Assembly: GCA_944358565.1 (NCBI GenBank)
Contig: CALVRK010000018.1
Location: 1-14,663, forward strand
Source: an uncultured Bacilli bacterium
Lineage (GTDB): Bacteria > Bacillota_I > Bacilli_A > RF39 > UBA660
DNA: 14,663 nucleotides
Reading direction: 5' to 3'
Below are positions 14,632 through 14,663 of this stretch, piece after piece; position 1 is the stretch's first letter; each line of letters begins with the position of its first letter. The notes below the pieces were generated by a model, which did no database searches, had not been told where the DNA came from, and saw nothing but the letters and a program-made list of their open reading frames with translations. A program made the position numbers and the translations under genes.

Positions 14632-14663
14632 AAACATTTCTTGTTCGCTTGTTTTATGAATAC

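Noticed and set aside
1..14663. Low GC and Mollicutes-like character suggesting TGA read as Trp
   Set aside because: TGA ends several genes cleanly (for example at 10599, 9920 and 1716) at positions that fit the operon spacing, and Trp is coded by TGG. The standard bacterial code applies.

Overview
The window is AT-rich. Every gene I can support lies on the minus strand, so transcription runs from the right edge to the left. Stop codons TAA, TAG and TGA are all used as stops, Shine-Dalgarno sequences are strong (AGGAGG, AGGTGA, GGGGGCGG) and promoters look sigma-A-like. There is no outer-membrane secretin or outer-membrane lipoprotein gene. This fits a low-GC, single-membrane Bacillota. My guess is an uncultured gut lineage in or near Bacilli/Mollicutes-like groups that keeps the standard code, but the sequence alone does not fix the taxon.

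Right edge to about 12.2 kb holds two stand-alone genes. The first is a 490-residue protein with a HEFIH zinc-protease motif and an EFPS motif downstream that recalls M3 oligopeptidases. It has a good promoter (TTGATA-17-TATAAT) with two TGGTCGAA copies 11 bp apart just upstream. Further upstream lies a gene-free 120 bp with a second promoter and a terminator-like hairpin. The second gene is a hypoxanthine/uracil-DNA glycosylase of the family 6 type.

From 12.2 kb to 0.2 kb lies one long gene run that I read as a divergent Tad/Flp-type pilus (or pilus-like secretion) locus for a single-membrane cell. It starts with three surface or membrane proteins of no recognised family: a five-TM protein with a 300-residue outer domain, a type I single-TM protein, and a 939-residue secreted protein that is Cys-rich in its C-terminal two thirds. 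A small TadE-like protein follows, then the recognisable core: CpaB (SAF domain), the CpaF/TadA ATPase, TadB and TadC. Next come a 77-residue Flp-like pilin, two TadE-like pseudopilins that are duplicates of each other, and a TadZ/CpaE-like ATPase. Most junctions are 1-4 nt overlaps or gaps of 4-31 nt.

The pilin gene is the exception. A near-consensus extended -10 promoter sits directly before it and an intrinsic terminator directly after it. It probably yields its own abundant short transcript, which is what a major subunit inside a machinery operon would need. No prepilin peptidase is encoded here. The four small membrane subunits share an unusual M-[KR]-E-[AS] start instead of a classical prepilin leader.

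The left edge (1-211) has no gene. It holds what looks like the first 60-70 nt of a group II intron, starting 9 nt after the last stop codon, followed by a strong intrinsic terminator that ends the operon.
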